NCBI RefSeq assembly: GCF_000222485.1 | Contig: NC_015914.1 | Location: 5,872,001-5,936,000 of the forward strand | Reading direction: 5' to 3' | DNA from: Cyclobacterium marinum DSM 745 | GTDB taxonomy: Bacteria > Bacteroidota > Bacteroidia > Cytophagales > Cyclobacteriaceae | DNA: 64,000 nucleotides | Shown here: one piece after another, positions 8,166-17,542 of the stretch | Numbering within the stretch: the stretch's first letter is position 1 | Layout: each line of letters begins with the position of its first letter | Notes under the pieces: model-generated | What the model was told of the DNA's origin: nothing | Databases searched by the model: none | What the model saw: only the letters and a program-made list of their open reading frames with translations | Translations under genes and position numbers: made by a program

Positions 8166-10184
8166 ATGAAAAAATCTGTTACAAATGACAGTTTAAACCC
8201 AGAACTATCTGAATCAATAATTAAAAGTATTGAAGGTTTGGCAATAATTATTAGTTTATTTTTAAGCTTCACTGTATTGCTAGGTTGGTATTTTGAGGAA
8301 AAACAAATATTAAGTATGATTCCCGGCAGTGCCACAATGAAATTTAACACGGCTTTGGTTTTTCTACTCACAGGCATATTATTAGTTATCCAAAAAACAA
8401 AAAAAACAGCAATTCTATTTATTTATTACTCATTGGCTCTAATCATTGTCATTATAGGAGTATTTACCCTATTAGAATATACCGGGTGGTCAGTATTTTC
8501 AATTGACAATTTATTTGTATCAGATAAATTTTCTTCAAAGTATCCCGGAAGAATGTCTCCGGCCACAGCAGTTTGTTCAGTATTTCTTGGGTTAGGGTTT
8601 ATCACAGAAATTTCAGCTAACAATTTCTTTAAGAAAGCAGCGGGATTTTTAAATGCCTTGATCGTCTTTATTTCTATCCTTGCCATTACCGCTTACATTT
8701 TATTTATTCCAATGGGGCATAAAGGAATACTTTTTCAATCTATGGCCATTCATACTTCTCTACTGTTCTTTTTAATTTCCATTTTAAAAATTTTAAAAAA
8801 TACAAAACATGAGCTTCTCCCGTTGATTTGGGGAAATTTTGCAGGTAGCAAATTGATTCGAAAGGTATTGCCATTGATGATACTCTTTCCAATTATTTTC
8901 AATTACCTTTTGGTAATTGCAATTGAAAAAGAATTATTTTCATTCGATTTTGGCTTGATTGCCTACGCTACGATTTTTATACCGTTAAGCATATTTTATA
9001 TCACTTACATTGCTCTGGGATTAAATAAAACTGATATAGAAAAGCAATTGGTAGAAAATGACTTTAGAAAGAGCAATAGGTATTTAAAACAATTTAAAAA
9101 TGGAATAGATAAAGCTTTTATTTTGGCAATAACCGATAAATATGGAGTGATCACTGAAGTAAACGAAACTTTCTGTAAAATTTCAAAATATGGCGAAAAT
9201 GAATTGATTGGTAAAACCCATTCCATCCTAAACTCGGGTCACCATGATAAACAATTTTTTACCAAAATGTGGAAAACCATAAGGTCCGGAGAAATTTGGA
9301 TTGATGAAATTAAAAATAAAGCCAAGGATGGTTCATATTATTGGGTATTAACAGCCATTGTTCCCTTTAAGAATGAAGACAATCAAATAACAGAATTTAT
9401 GGCTTTAAGGCAAGATATTACTGATAGAAAAAATGCTGAGGAGGATCGGTTACAATACTTAAAAAAGCTAGAGTACAAAAACAAAGAATTAGAACAATTC
9501 GCCTTTGTCGCCAGCCATGATCTTCAAGAACCCTTGCGTACAGTTATTAATTTCACAGATCTTCTTGCCAGAAAGCAAAAACATCATTTTGATGACATTG
9601 GTATTAAAAGTCTAGATTTCATTCAAGAAGCAACAGTAAGAATGAGTCAATTAATCAAAAGCCTCTTGGACTATAACAGAATAGATAAAAACAGCAAACT
9701 TTCACGGATCGCGTGTAATGAACTCATTGAAGAAATCAAAATTGACCTTGATAAAAAAATTGCAGATGCCGATGCAACTGTTATTGTTAACACCTTACCT
9801 ACAATAATAGGTTATGAAACTCCATTAAGGTTGTTATTTCAAAATTTAATTTCGAATGGGATTAAATTTAGAAGTAAAGAAGTTAAACCTTATATAGAAA
9901 TAACTGCCAGACCTATGGCAGATGGTTTTTTATTTATGGTTAAAGACAATGGCATTGGAATATCTGCTAATCATCAAGAGAAAATCTTTGAAATTTTTAA
10001 GCGACTCCATAGTAAAGATGAATATGATGGCTCTGGAATAGGCCTGGCTCATTGCAGGAAAATAGTAGATTTGCATGGTGGCAAAATATGGGTAGATTCA
10101 ACTCCAGGTAGCGGAAGTACTTTTAGTTTTACGATAAAAACAGTTTATAATGAGAAAAAAGATCAATTGCATCCTATTGATTGA
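8166..10184 (+). CDS. Membrane-bound PAS sensor histidine kinase (copy 2)
   Basis: 672 residues with the same architecture as the kinase at 5317: multi-helix membrane sensor containing TMKFNTALVFLLTGI and RMSPATAVCSVFLGL, a PAS domain (~310-430), HisKA with H451 in ASHDLQEPLR, and HATPase_c with DNGIGIS and GSGIGLAHC. Similarity is high in the PAS, kinase and motif regions and lower in the membrane helices and loops, as expected of an old tandem duplication whose sensing part has drifted. Its 3' end overlaps the next regulator gene by 35 bp, a longer overlap than in copy 1. The ligand or stimulus is unknown. Confidence 0.92.
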   Translation: MKKSVTNDSLNPELSESIIKSIEGLAIIISLFLSFTVLLGWYFEEKQILSMIPGSATMKFNTALVFLLTGILLVIQKTKKTAILFIYYSLALIIVIIGVFTLLEYTGWSVFSIDNLFVSDKFSSKYPGRMSPATAVCSVFLGLGFITEISANNFFKKAAGFLNALIVFISILAITAYILFIPMGHKGILFQSMAIHTSLLFFLISILKILKNTKHELLPLIWGNFAGSKLIRKVLPLMILFPIIFNYLLVIAIEKELFSFDFGLIAYATIFIPLSIFYITYIALGLNKTDIEKQLVENDFRKSNRYLKQFKNGIDKAFILAITDKYGVITEVNETFCKISKYGENELIGKTHSILNSGHHDKQFFTKMWKTIRSGEIWIDEIKNKAKDGSYYWVLTAIVPFKNEDNQITEFMALRQDITDRKNAEEDRLQYLKKLEYKNKELEQFAFVASHDLQEPLRTVINFTDLLARKQKHHFDDIGIKSLDFIQEATVRMSQLIKSLLDYNRIDKNSKLSRIACNELIEEIKIDLDKKIADADATVIVNTLPTIIGYETPLRLLFQNLISNGIKFRSKEVKPYIEITARPMADGFLFMVKDNGIGISANHQEKIFEIFKRLHSKDEYDGSGIGLAHCRKIVDLHGGKIWVDSTPGSGSTFSFTIKTVYNEKKDQLHPID

Positions 10185-10554
10185 TGATGATAAAGCGACT
10201 AACTTCCTACATAATGAAATTATTATGGAAACAAATTTAGTGGAAAGGGTAGTTGAAGTATTAAGTGGATATGAAGCATTAGAGTATTTAGAAAAGATGG
10301 AAGACGGTAAATACCCTCAACCTGACATTATTTTTCTAGACATCAATATGCCTGCCATGAGCGGATGGGAATTCCTTGAGGAATATGATAAATTGGATGA
10401 AGGGAAAAAAGCTAAAATTGTGGTTGTCATGTTGACCACATCAGTCAACCCGGATGACAAAGATAAAGCAAAAAGCAAAGGATTAATCAATGGTTTTTTT
10501 AATAAACCTTTGACATTTGAAATGATAGAAAGAGTGATTGATGAAAATTTTTAA
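10150..10554 (+). CDS. Single-domain response regulator (copy 2)
   Basis: A 134-residue stand-alone receiver domain. D64 in FLDINMP, LIDDDK at the N-terminus, MLTTS and FNKPL give the full set of phosphorylation and switch residues. It starts inside the 3' end of the kinase gene (35-bp overlap), so the pair is translationally coupled. Differences from copy 1 cluster between residues 15 and 46 (the alpha1-beta2 side that usually sets kinase partner choice), which hints that the two pairs may be insulated from each other. A bidirectional terminator follows. Confidence 0.93.
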   Translation: MRKKINCILLIDDDKATNFLHNEIIMETNLVERVVEVLSGYEALEYLEKMEDGKYPQPDIIFLDINMPAMSGWEFLEEYDKLDEGKKAKIVVVMLTTSVNPDDKDKAKSKGLINGFFNKPLTFEMIERVIDENF

Positions 10555-10600
10555 AAAATCTTTGCCTATTAAGTTCTCTAGATTTTAAGTATTTAAAATG

Positions 10601-10636
10601 AATAAAAGATTGAGGACTAAACCTCAATCTTTTATT
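10601..10636. terminator. Bidirectional terminator between convergent genes
   Basis: A perfect 15-bp stem (10601-10615 with 10622-10636) around a 6-nt loop. The stem begins with A-rich and ends with T-rich sequence, so it can serve both the plus-strand regulator and the minus-strand sulfatase that ends at 10675. Confidence 0.85.
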
Positions 10637-10674
10637 GAAACAAGGATGGGTATAATTTAAGCTTATCTTATTTA

Positions 10675-12090
10675 TTAATAATCCAATCCACTTTTGCTAT
10701 TCTGGACAGACCTATGCCATTCAACTAGTTCTGCCTCTAAGGTATGGGCAACCTCCGGAAACACATCAATGACATTGTTCTTTTCGGAGGGATCTTTCAA
10801 CAAATCATAGAGTTCAAATGATTGAAGATCCTCATTGCCGATAAGTTTATATTGATGTGTTACCCAAGAAGTATGTGGTTTACAAATAAACCCCATAGGT
10901 TTTTGTCTTATGGTTTCTTCCCCCTGAATGGCCTTCAAAATACTAACTCCATCAAGTGGTCTGGTATCGGGATAGTCAAGTTCCAATACATCCAGAATGG
11001 TTGGAAGGTAATCGCTTGTAAATGCGGGAAAATCTATCTTTCTGCCACCTTTAATATTATTTTTCCAAATCATAAATGCAGGAACCCTTACTCCTCCTTC
11101 ATATAAACTTCTTTTTTGACCACGAAAAGGCCCTGCACTTCCCGGGGTTCGTTCTTCAGGACCATTGTCGCTGCAAAAGAAAATAATGGTTTCCTCAGCA
11201 ATTCCGGCCTTCTCCAATGCTTCCCAGAGCCTGCCAATTTGCTGGTCCATGGCAGTAATAGATCCATAATACAATTGCTCAGGCAATTTCATATCCGGAT
11301 ATTCATTCCTAAATGAACTATCAGTAACAACCGGTAAATGAGGGGTATGAAACCAAATTGTTGAAAAGAAAGGTTGATTCTTTTCCTGCGCTCCGTTTAT
11401 AAAAGGGATAACCCTATCTATTATAACACGTGAATCATCACCGGTTAAATTGATTGTTTCTCTCTGGTTTTCACCTTTCCAATAGAACGTGCCATAATCA
11501 CTCGTACTATCATTTTGTTCCACTGCCCTCCAACCAAAACGCATACTTTCTCCTTCAATAAACTCCTTAGGATAAACCATAGGATCATAAGTGGGCACTT
11601 TTGATTCCGTACTAAAAAATGTGGTATATCCATGTTCTGAAGGAATTGAATAATCTTTAAGAAACGTTGCTTTTCCTCCCCGATTAGCGTCAGGAACATC
11701 TTTTGACAATGTTCCTAAATGCCATTTTCCAAAATGCCCTGTTGCATATCCTTCTTCTTCAAGTAACTCTGAGATGGTTATTTCTTCAGGTTTCATATGA
11801 CCTGTATTTGCATAAGGAATATCCATTCTTAATGGATTCCTTCCTGTAATCAAACTTGCTCTAGTGGGTGAGCACACTGCTGATGCTGAGTAAAATCTAT
11901 TAAAAACAACTCCATTGGATGCCAATAGATCAAGGTTTGGCGTCTTTATCAGGGTATTTCCATTAAACCCCGCATCATACCATCCTTGGTCATCTGTCAT
12001 AATTAAAATAATGTTGGGATTCTTTCGAGGGCTTTGACAAGATGAAAAAAGCACCATAAAACAAAACAAAAGACTAGTTAACTTATTCAT
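10675..12090 (-). CDS. Arylsulfatase-type (S1) sulfatase lipoprotein
   Basis: 471 residues. A lipoprotein signal peptide ends at C18 (LFSSC). The alkaline-phosphatase-fold sulfatase domain starts with the metal ligands in IMTDDQGWYD, and the formylglycine site is canonical: C73-S-P-T-R in VCSPTRASLITG. Further active-site pieces are HTPHLPV, FCSDNGPE and RGQKRSLYEGGVRVP. It should hydrolyse sulfate esters, probably on a sugar, at the outer membrane or in the periplasm after Cys-to-formylglycine conversion. It lies downstream of the SusC/SusD pair of locus 1 on the same strand, but a terminator at 12222-12258 separates them, so it may have its own promoter. The exact substrate cannot be told. 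Confidence 0.92.
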   Translation of the reverse strand: MNKLTSLLFCFMVLFSSCQSPRKNPNIILIMTDDQGWYDAGFNGNTLIKTPNLDLLASNGVVFNRFYSASAVCSPTRASLITGRNPLRMDIPYANTGHMKPEEITISELLEEEGYATGHFGKWHLGTLSKDVPDANRGGKATFLKDYSIPSEHGYTTFFSTESKVPTYDPMVYPKEFIEGESMRFGWRAVEQNDSTSDYGTFYWKGENQRETINLTGDDSRVIIDRVIPFINGAQEKNQPFFSTIWFHTPHLPVVTDSSFRNEYPDMKLPEQLYYGSITAMDQQIGRLWEALEKAGIAEETIIFFCSDNGPEERTPGSAGPFRGQKRSLYEGGVRVPAFMIWKNNIKGGRKIDFPAFTSDYLPTILDVLELDYPDTRPLDGVSILKAIQGEETIRQKPMGFICKPHTSWVTHQYKLIGNEDLQSFELYDLLKDPSEKNNVIDVFPEVAHTLEAELVEWHRSVQNSKSGLDY

Positions 12091-12221
12091 GGAGTTAATT
12101 TTTGCTTTTCAAAGATTAATCAATCAAAGGTTGAATATACTTGTTTTTGTTTAAATTAAAATCTACACTTCCTTTCACACTACTGGTAGATTTATCACCC
12201 AAACCCAAATGTCACTTTATC

Positions 12222-12258
12222 AAAAAGGCCCCGACCAAAGAATTTTGATCAGGGCCTT
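12222..12258 (-). terminator. Terminator after susD of locus 1
   Basis: On the minus strand a 13-bp GC-rich stem (12246-12258 with 12225-12237, two G-U pairs in the RNA) is followed by a T run (12222-12226 on the plus strand is A5). It lies just past the SusD stop. Confidence 0.8.
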
Positions 12259-12276
12259 CAATTGTTGAAGCTTGGT

Positions 12277-13929
12277 TTATCTGTTTATCCAACCAGGGTT
12301 TTGCTCCATAACCACATCTTTATTTCTATCAATCACACTTTGTGGTATTGGCCACAAGTTATAATCAAAGTTCAGTGTCAAAGGTGTAATTTCGTGCATC
12401 GCATATTTTCTTATGCGATCCACCGCCACAGTACCACCCATGCGTAATAAGGTATTCCACCTGCACTCTTCCCCAAATAGCTCTCTGGCTCTTTCATCAA
12501 GAATAAAATCAATATCAACCTCACCAGCAGAAATCAACACATCACACTGGGCCCTAGACCTAATGCTATTGATATCATTGGCTGCGCTTTGGTTATCCCC
12601 TTTTCTATGATAGGCCTCTGCACGTAGCAATATGGTTTCTGCCAGACGTATTGCATAATCATCCCTAAATAAATTACTCCTATTTTCACCTTGATCCAAT
12701 CCAACAAATTGATCCGTAGTAAGCTTAAAAATTATAGGATAAACCCAACCACGCCCGGCATTTGTTTCATCAATTACATCTTGAGGAACTACTCTACCAA
12801 ACAATTCTGGAAAATTAGGGTCATTGTATATTATTGTCCGAATTATATTGTGTTCAGCTCCTCTTTGGTCATTGGCTGAAATCGGATCCTCCCAAATCAA
12901 ATCCCCGGCATAGGGAGTTTGTTTATAAAAAGCAACACCTCTACCTCCTGCATCTTCTGCCACCCCGTCAAATCCAAGAATGGCCCTGTAAACCGGCATA
13001 TAGTACCTTGGGTAATTTAAAACCGATTGCCTATCTTCTGTCAGATAGGCATCAAAATCTACCTGAAAAGTCCAAATACTTTCCATATTCCCATCATTAT
13101 AATTGATGTTGTTTATCCGGAACAAATCCCAATAAACATCTTTCCCCGGTTCATTCATTCGTTCACCGAAGCGTTCTGTCATTAAGGCATAGGTTCCTCC
13201 ATCTATCACATCAGAAGCATGTTTTATTGCCTGATCATAAGCTGATGCATCAGTGGATGCTATCCCTAACCCAAGGTAAAACTCAGCAAGGTAATGCTGA
13301 GCGGCTCCTTTTACAATCCTACCATCCTGAACAGTAGTTTCAGGCAGGTCAACTAATATAGCTTCTAACTCATCTATTGCAAACTGATAAGTGGCTTCCC
13401 TTGTTGCCCTTTGGTAATCATACTTTGGTTCTGTGGCGATTTCAGTAACAATAGGCACACCACCAAATAATTCTGCGAGCATACCATGAGCATAAGCCCT
13501 GAAAAACCTTGCTTGGGCAATGGTATAAGCTCTCTTTTCGTCTGACTCAAAGGTAATTTCATCTAAATTTGCAGCATAAATTGCCGTATTGGCTGTAGCA
13601 ATCAACTGATAATAGAAAGTATAGGTATTCCTGAACTCTCCCCTTTCCGGATTGATTCTGCTGTAATCACCAAAGGTTGTGGAAAGCCTAAATTCCGGGG
13701 CATCCATAACATCTGTGCTAAAACCCTTAGCCTGATAATTGGTGGTCCTAAAGTTTCTTACTCTGGAATACATGGTTATCAAAAGCTGATCTACTTGAGA
13801 TTCCGAAGAGAATATATTCTCAAACGTATAAAAGGTTTTTGGTTCCTCAAGTAAGAATTCCTCATCGTTACACCCTATTGTTAAAAACAATAGCGCGAAA
13901 AATTGAATTTTATATTTGAATATTTTCAT
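12277..13929 (-). CDS. RagB/SusD family nutrient-binding lipoprotein (locus 1)
   Basis: 550 residues with a lipoprotein signal ending at C20 (LFLTIGC). The SusD fold is indicated by the N-terminal FLLEEPKTFYTFENIF type segment, TPR-like helices with RFFRAYAHGMLAELFGGVPIV, and the C-terminal LRAEAYHRKGDNQSAANDIN and LDERARELFGEECRW motifs. It forms the lid of the outer-membrane SusC transporter and helps capture oligosaccharides. It starts 18 bp after the SusC stop and is co-transcribed with it. The bound glycan is unknown; the linked sulfatase suggests a sulfated one. Confidence 0.93.
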   Translation of the reverse strand: MKIFKYKIQFFALLFLTIGCNDEEFLLEEPKTFYTFENIFSSESQVDQLLITMYSRVRNFRTTNYQAKGFSTDVMDAPEFRLSTTFGDYSRINPERGEFRNTYTFYYQLIATANTAIYAANLDEITFESDEKRAYTIAQARFFRAYAHGMLAELFGGVPIVTEIATEPKYDYQRATREATYQFAIDELEAILVDLPETTVQDGRIVKGAAQHYLAEFYLGLGIASTDASAYDQAIKHASDVIDGGTYALMTERFGERMNEPGKDVYWDLFRINNINYNDGNMESIWTFQVDFDAYLTEDRQSVLNYPRYYMPVYRAILGFDGVAEDAGGRGVAFYKQTPYAGDLIWEDPISANDQRGAEHNIIRTIIYNDPNFPELFGRVVPQDVIDETNAGRGWVYPIIFKLTTDQFVGLDQGENRSNLFRDDYAIRLAETILLRAEAYHRKGDNQSAANDINSIRSRAQCDVLISAGEVDIDFILDERARELFGEECRWNTLLRMGGTVAVDRIRKYAMHEITPLTLNFDYNLWPIPQSVIDRNKDVVMEQNPGWINR

Positions 13930-13947
13930 GATATCTGTCTTTATTTT

Positions 13948-16900
13948 TTAAAACCCTACTTGCAAACCCATTGAATAGGTTGTTGGCACAGGGTAGGCAT
14001 TGTCTCCCGGCCTAATACCAGATTCTGCATCACCACCTCCGTACCAGTCTGTGAAGGAGTATAAGTTGTAAATACTGCCGTAGACTTTTACTGAAGATAC
14101 ACTAATGCCGCTAAGCATACCTTTAGGAAGCTCATAAGACAAATTAATGTCCTGAATCCTTAAAAAGCCTCTTGACATTAGACCTAAATACCGGTTTCCA
14201 TTGAAATCAGGCCTTAAATAATATTCGCTTTGATTTTCCGGTGTCCACCAATCATGATCAATTTCATTGGTATCAAATCTATTATTGAAAGAATTATGTC
14301 TGGGATTTTCTCTTTGATAGTAATTGTCTTTACCTCCACCAAAAATACCGGAAAGCATAACGTAAAAGCTAAAGTTCTTGTATTTAAGGGTATTGGATAG
14401 ACTCAATCTAAAATTCTCTTGTCTATACCCAAGGATTTGGCGATCATAATCTGCAGTAATAATCCCATCGGGAACTCCTTCCGGCCCACTTAGGTCTTTA
14501 AATTTAGCATCCCCGGGTACAGCTCCTGTGTTTTCGATATACTCTGTATCAGCCTCCTGAACAACTCCATCATATACATAGCCATAAATACCATTCAGTG
14601 GTTTGCCTATAAACAGTCCGTTGGACAAATCATCATCTTCTACACCATCACCGTCATTATCGTCTCCATAGAGCTCAACTAGTTTATTCCTGTTTTTCCA
14701 AAACATTAAACCGGAAGTCCAGGTGAAATTTTTATTTGAGATATTAGTAGTACGAAGACTTATTTCAATTCCTCTATTGTCAACTTGACCAAGACTCGAT
14801 ATAATAGAGCTGAAGCCTGTCATGATGGGAATTTGGCGGACAAATATTTGATCTGTAGTACTAGAAAAATAGAAATCAAGATCGAAGAGCACATTTCCAT
14901 TCAACCAAGCAGACTGGAACCCACCATTAAAAGCTGTGGTTGTTTCCCAACCTAAATTTGGATTGCCCAGCCCACTTTGAGAAATTCCATATAAAATTGT
15001 GGAAGGAGCATCTCCAAACTCATAGCGTATTCCACCGCCACTTCCACTAGCAAAAGGTGCCAATGTTCCATACGGAGAAACACCTTGGTTCCCATTCTGA
15101 CCATAGGATGCTTTCACTTTTAGATAATCTAGGTATTGGTCCCCCTTAAGGAATTCCTCTTCAGAAATTGTCCATGAAACTCCAATAGATGGGAAATTAC
15201 CCCATTTCTTTTCAGCTCCAAAAACTGATGATCCATCTCTTCGAACAGTTGCGGTTAAATTATACCTGTCTCTATAACTATAGCCAATCCTACCAACATA
15301 GCCTATATTCGCTCTTTCTACTATCGTCAAATTATTTCTTTGAACAGTAGCTTTATGAATACCATTCACTCCCAACAAGGTATTGCCATTATCAGAAAAA
15401 TCATTCCCACTTGCTTCCACAGTTTTGGTGTATGAAAAATCCCTTGTGGCCACTAAGGTGGCATCCAAGTAATGTTCCCCGAGTTGTTTGTTATAATTGA
15501 TGATATTATCCATTACATAGGTATGGTAATTTGTACGGCGATTATACCCATTTGCCTGCGCCAAAGTCTTGGCGACCTCTGTAGGGGAATACCTCTGTAT
15601 AAATGGCTCAACTAGTTGCTCTTGAATATAATAATTCTCATGATAGAACCTGTCTTGCACATTATTATTGGCATTGATAGAGTAATTAAACCTATAAGTA
15701 AGGCCTTCAATTTTGGGCACTTTTACCAAGGCGTAGGTGGCAAGACGATAAAAATTCCGCTTATCAATATCATCCACTCCTTCTGATAAATCCCATAGAG
15801 GACTTGGTATAGAAGATCCTGTAGGATATCTTTCTAACAAAGTACCTGTATTCGACTCCGGGTTTTCAGGCATGGCATCCCATCTGTATGGATAACTCAT
15901 TGGAGCCATTTGGTAGGCTCTGGCTACATTGGCCCCAATACCGGAATAATCATTGTTATTGTAAGCACCGTCAATCCCAACTTTTAACCAGCTTGTTACA
16001 TCAGCATCCAATTTGGATCGGATTGAAATCCGCTGATAATCGTCTCCTACTATGGCTCCTTCATTGGTGTTGTATCCACCAGAAAAATAATAATTGATTT
16101 TATCGGACTTCCCGGATACAGACACTTGATGGTTTTGAATGGCACCATTTCTTGAAATAAGATCCATCCAATCGGTATCCACTCCTTGAGCAAAAAGCCT
16201 GGTTCTGGTTACATCATCAAATACGATTTCGGATGGCGATTCTATGGAAGGTGTTTGGGCAACATATTTCTCTGTCCACCTTTCCAAATTCATCATGTCA
16301 AATTGATTTTGCCAGCGATTTATCCCAAAGGAGCCATCATATTTTATAATCGGCTTATTGGATTTTCCGCTTTTGGTCGTAATTACAATTACTCCATTAG
16401 CAGACCTGGATCCATATACAGCAGCTGCTGAAGCATCTTTTAAAACATCAATAACAGCAATATCATCAGGATTTATATCTGTTAAACTTCCCAGATAAAT
16501 AATACCATCCAATACAATTAAAGGTGAATTTGAGCCATTAATGGAATTTTGCCCCCTAACTAAGATTCCGGGAGTGGATCCCGGAGAAGTTTGTGGCGCA
16601 ACATTTACACCGGCCACTGTGCCTTGCAAGGATTGTAAAGCATTACTGGAGGCCGACAAAGCCAATTCAGAATCTTCCAGTTTAACCGTACCTACTGCAC
16701 CACTAATGTCTTTCCTTCTGGCAGTACCATAACCGACAACCACTACTTCTTCTAAAGATGCAATATCTGCCGTCAGCACCAAGTCAATCACCGACCTGTT
16801 CCCTACTTCTACTTCTTGGGGAGCATAACCCAAATAGCTAAAAATCAGTATAGAGTTTTCATCTGGAACTTGAATGGTATACTTACCATCAAGATCTGAA

Positions 16901-17391
16901 ACTGCTCCGATAGCGGTCCCTTTAACAATGACATTGACTCCGGGAATTGTTTCCCCGTCTTCACCTGTAACTGTACCTGATATAACTTTTTCCTCCTGGG
17001 CCAAAATGTTGTTACCCGAAATTTCATTGGTTGTCAAAATTATGTAACGATCCCTAACCGCATGCTCCACATTGGTTCCCGAAAACATTTTATCCAACAC
17101 CACATCAATTGATTCATTTTTTGCATCGATGGATATCTTTCTTTTTACATCCACGATTTTTTCACTGAACATAAAGTAGTACTCACTTTGTGCTTCTATG
17201 TCATGAAGCACCTCCCTAATTTCATAATTATTAAAAGCCAAATTTAGCTTTTCGGTCTGGGAATAGGTTTTTTCGGCAAGAACGGTTATCACAGAAAAGA
17301 CCAGCAAAAACATGGTTAATTTCATGACCCTAAATGCCCTATTTATGCCGGGCTTATCCTTTTCTTTATTATTTTGGTTATTGTTTTTCAT
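13948..17391 (-). CDS. SusC/RagA family TonB-dependent transporter with STN domain (locus 1)
   Basis: 1147 residues. After a signal region (~22-45) comes a secretin/TonB N-terminal (STN) domain (~48-120, LNLAFNNYEIREVLHDI), a carboxypeptidase-regulatory-like beta domain (~135-215, ISGTVTGEDGETIPGVNVIV), the plug (VVVGYGTARRKDISGAVGTV), and the 22-stranded barrel ending in TTYSMGLQVGF. The STN domain is typical of transporters that signal through a FecR anti-sigma factor, and a FecR/sigma pair sits upstream. It should import large oligosaccharides with TonB energy. The annotated start gives a long basic leader; ATGs at codons 23 and 27 are alternatives. Confidence 0.94.
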   Translation of the reverse strand: MKNNNQNNKEKDKPGINRAFRVMKLTMFLLVFSVITVLAEKTYSQTEKLNLAFNNYEIREVLHDIEAQSEYYFMFSEKIVDVKRKISIDAKNESIDVVLDKMFSGTNVEHAVRDRYIILTTNEISGNNILAQEEKVISGTVTGEDGETIPGVNVIVKGTAIGAVSDLDGKYTIQVPDENSILIFSYLGYAPQEVEVGNRSVIDLVLTADIASLEEVVVVGYGTARRKDISGAVGTVKLEDSELALSASSNALQSLQGTVAGVNVAPQTSPGSTPGILVRGQNSINGSNSPLIVLDGIIYLGSLTDINPDDIAVIDVLKDASAAAVYGSRSANGVIVITTKSGKSNKPIIKYDGSFGINRWQNQFDMMNLERWTEKYVAQTPSIESPSEIVFDDVTRTRLFAQGVDTDWMDLISRNGAIQNHQVSVSGKSDKINYYFSGGYNTNEGAIVGDDYQRISIRSKLDADVTSWLKVGIDGAYNNNDYSGIGANVARAYQMAPMSYPYRWDAMPENPESNTGTLLERYPTGSSIPSPLWDLSEGVDDIDKRNFYRLATYALVKVPKIEGLTYRFNYSINANNNVQDRFYHENYYIQEQLVEPFIQRYSPTEVAKTLAQANGYNRRTNYHTYVMDNIINYNKQLGEHYLDATLVATRDFSYTKTVEASGNDFSDNGNTLLGVNGIHKATVQRNNLTIVERANIGYVGRIGYSYRDRYNLTATVRRDGSSVFGAEKKWGNFPSIGVSWTISEEEFLKGDQYLDYLKVKASYGQNGNQGVSPYGTLAPFASGSGGGIRYEFGDAPSTILYGISQSGLGNPNLGWETTTAFNGGFQSAWLNGNVLFDLDFYFSSTTDQIFVRQIPIMTGFSSIISSLGQVDNRGIEISLRTTNISNKNFTWTSGLMFWKNRNKLVELYGDDNDGDGVEDDDLSNGLFIGKPLNGIYGYVYDGVVQEADTEYIENTGAVPGDAKFKDLSGPEGVPDGIITADYDRQILGYRQENFRLSLSNTLKYKNFSFYVMLSGIFGGGKDNYYQRENPRHNSFNNRFDTNEIDHDWWTPENQSEYYLRPDFNGNRYLGLMSRGFLRIQDINLSYELPKGMLSGISVSSVKVYGSIYNLYSFTDWYGGGDAESGIRPGDNAYPVPTTYSMGLQVGF

Positions 17392-17409
17392 ACTCTTAAA
17401 GTATTAGGA

Positions 17410-17436
17410 TTTAAAATTACCCAAGGTAATTTTAAA
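17410..17436. repeat. Perfect hairpin just upstream of susC (locus 1)
   Basis: A 12-bp perfect inverted repeat (17410-17421 with 17425-17436) with a 3-nt loop lies 19 bp before the susC start codon, in its 5' leader. No T run follows it in the direction of transcription, so it looks more like a leader structure or operator than a terminator. Confidence 0.7.
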
Positions 17437-17460
17437 TGGTTTATCATTAATTAATTTTAT

Positions 17461-17474
17461 GCTAGCATGCTAGC
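17461..17474. repeat. 14-bp perfect palindrome upstream of susC (locus 1)
   Basis: GCTAGCATGCTAGC is fully self-complementary and lies between the FecR gene and susC, 70 bp before the susC start. It is GC-richer than its surroundings and could be a regulator binding site. No known regulator is matched. Confidence 0.55.
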
Positions 17475-17542
17475 TTATTAGTAATAGGTCTTCATCATAG
17501 GCATCTGTTTTTTTCATTTATAGCTAGTTTTATAATTATATT

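Noticed and set aside
5317..10554. The two kinase modules as an assembly duplication
   Set aside because: They differ at many positions in every domain and in overlap length, so they are true paralogues.
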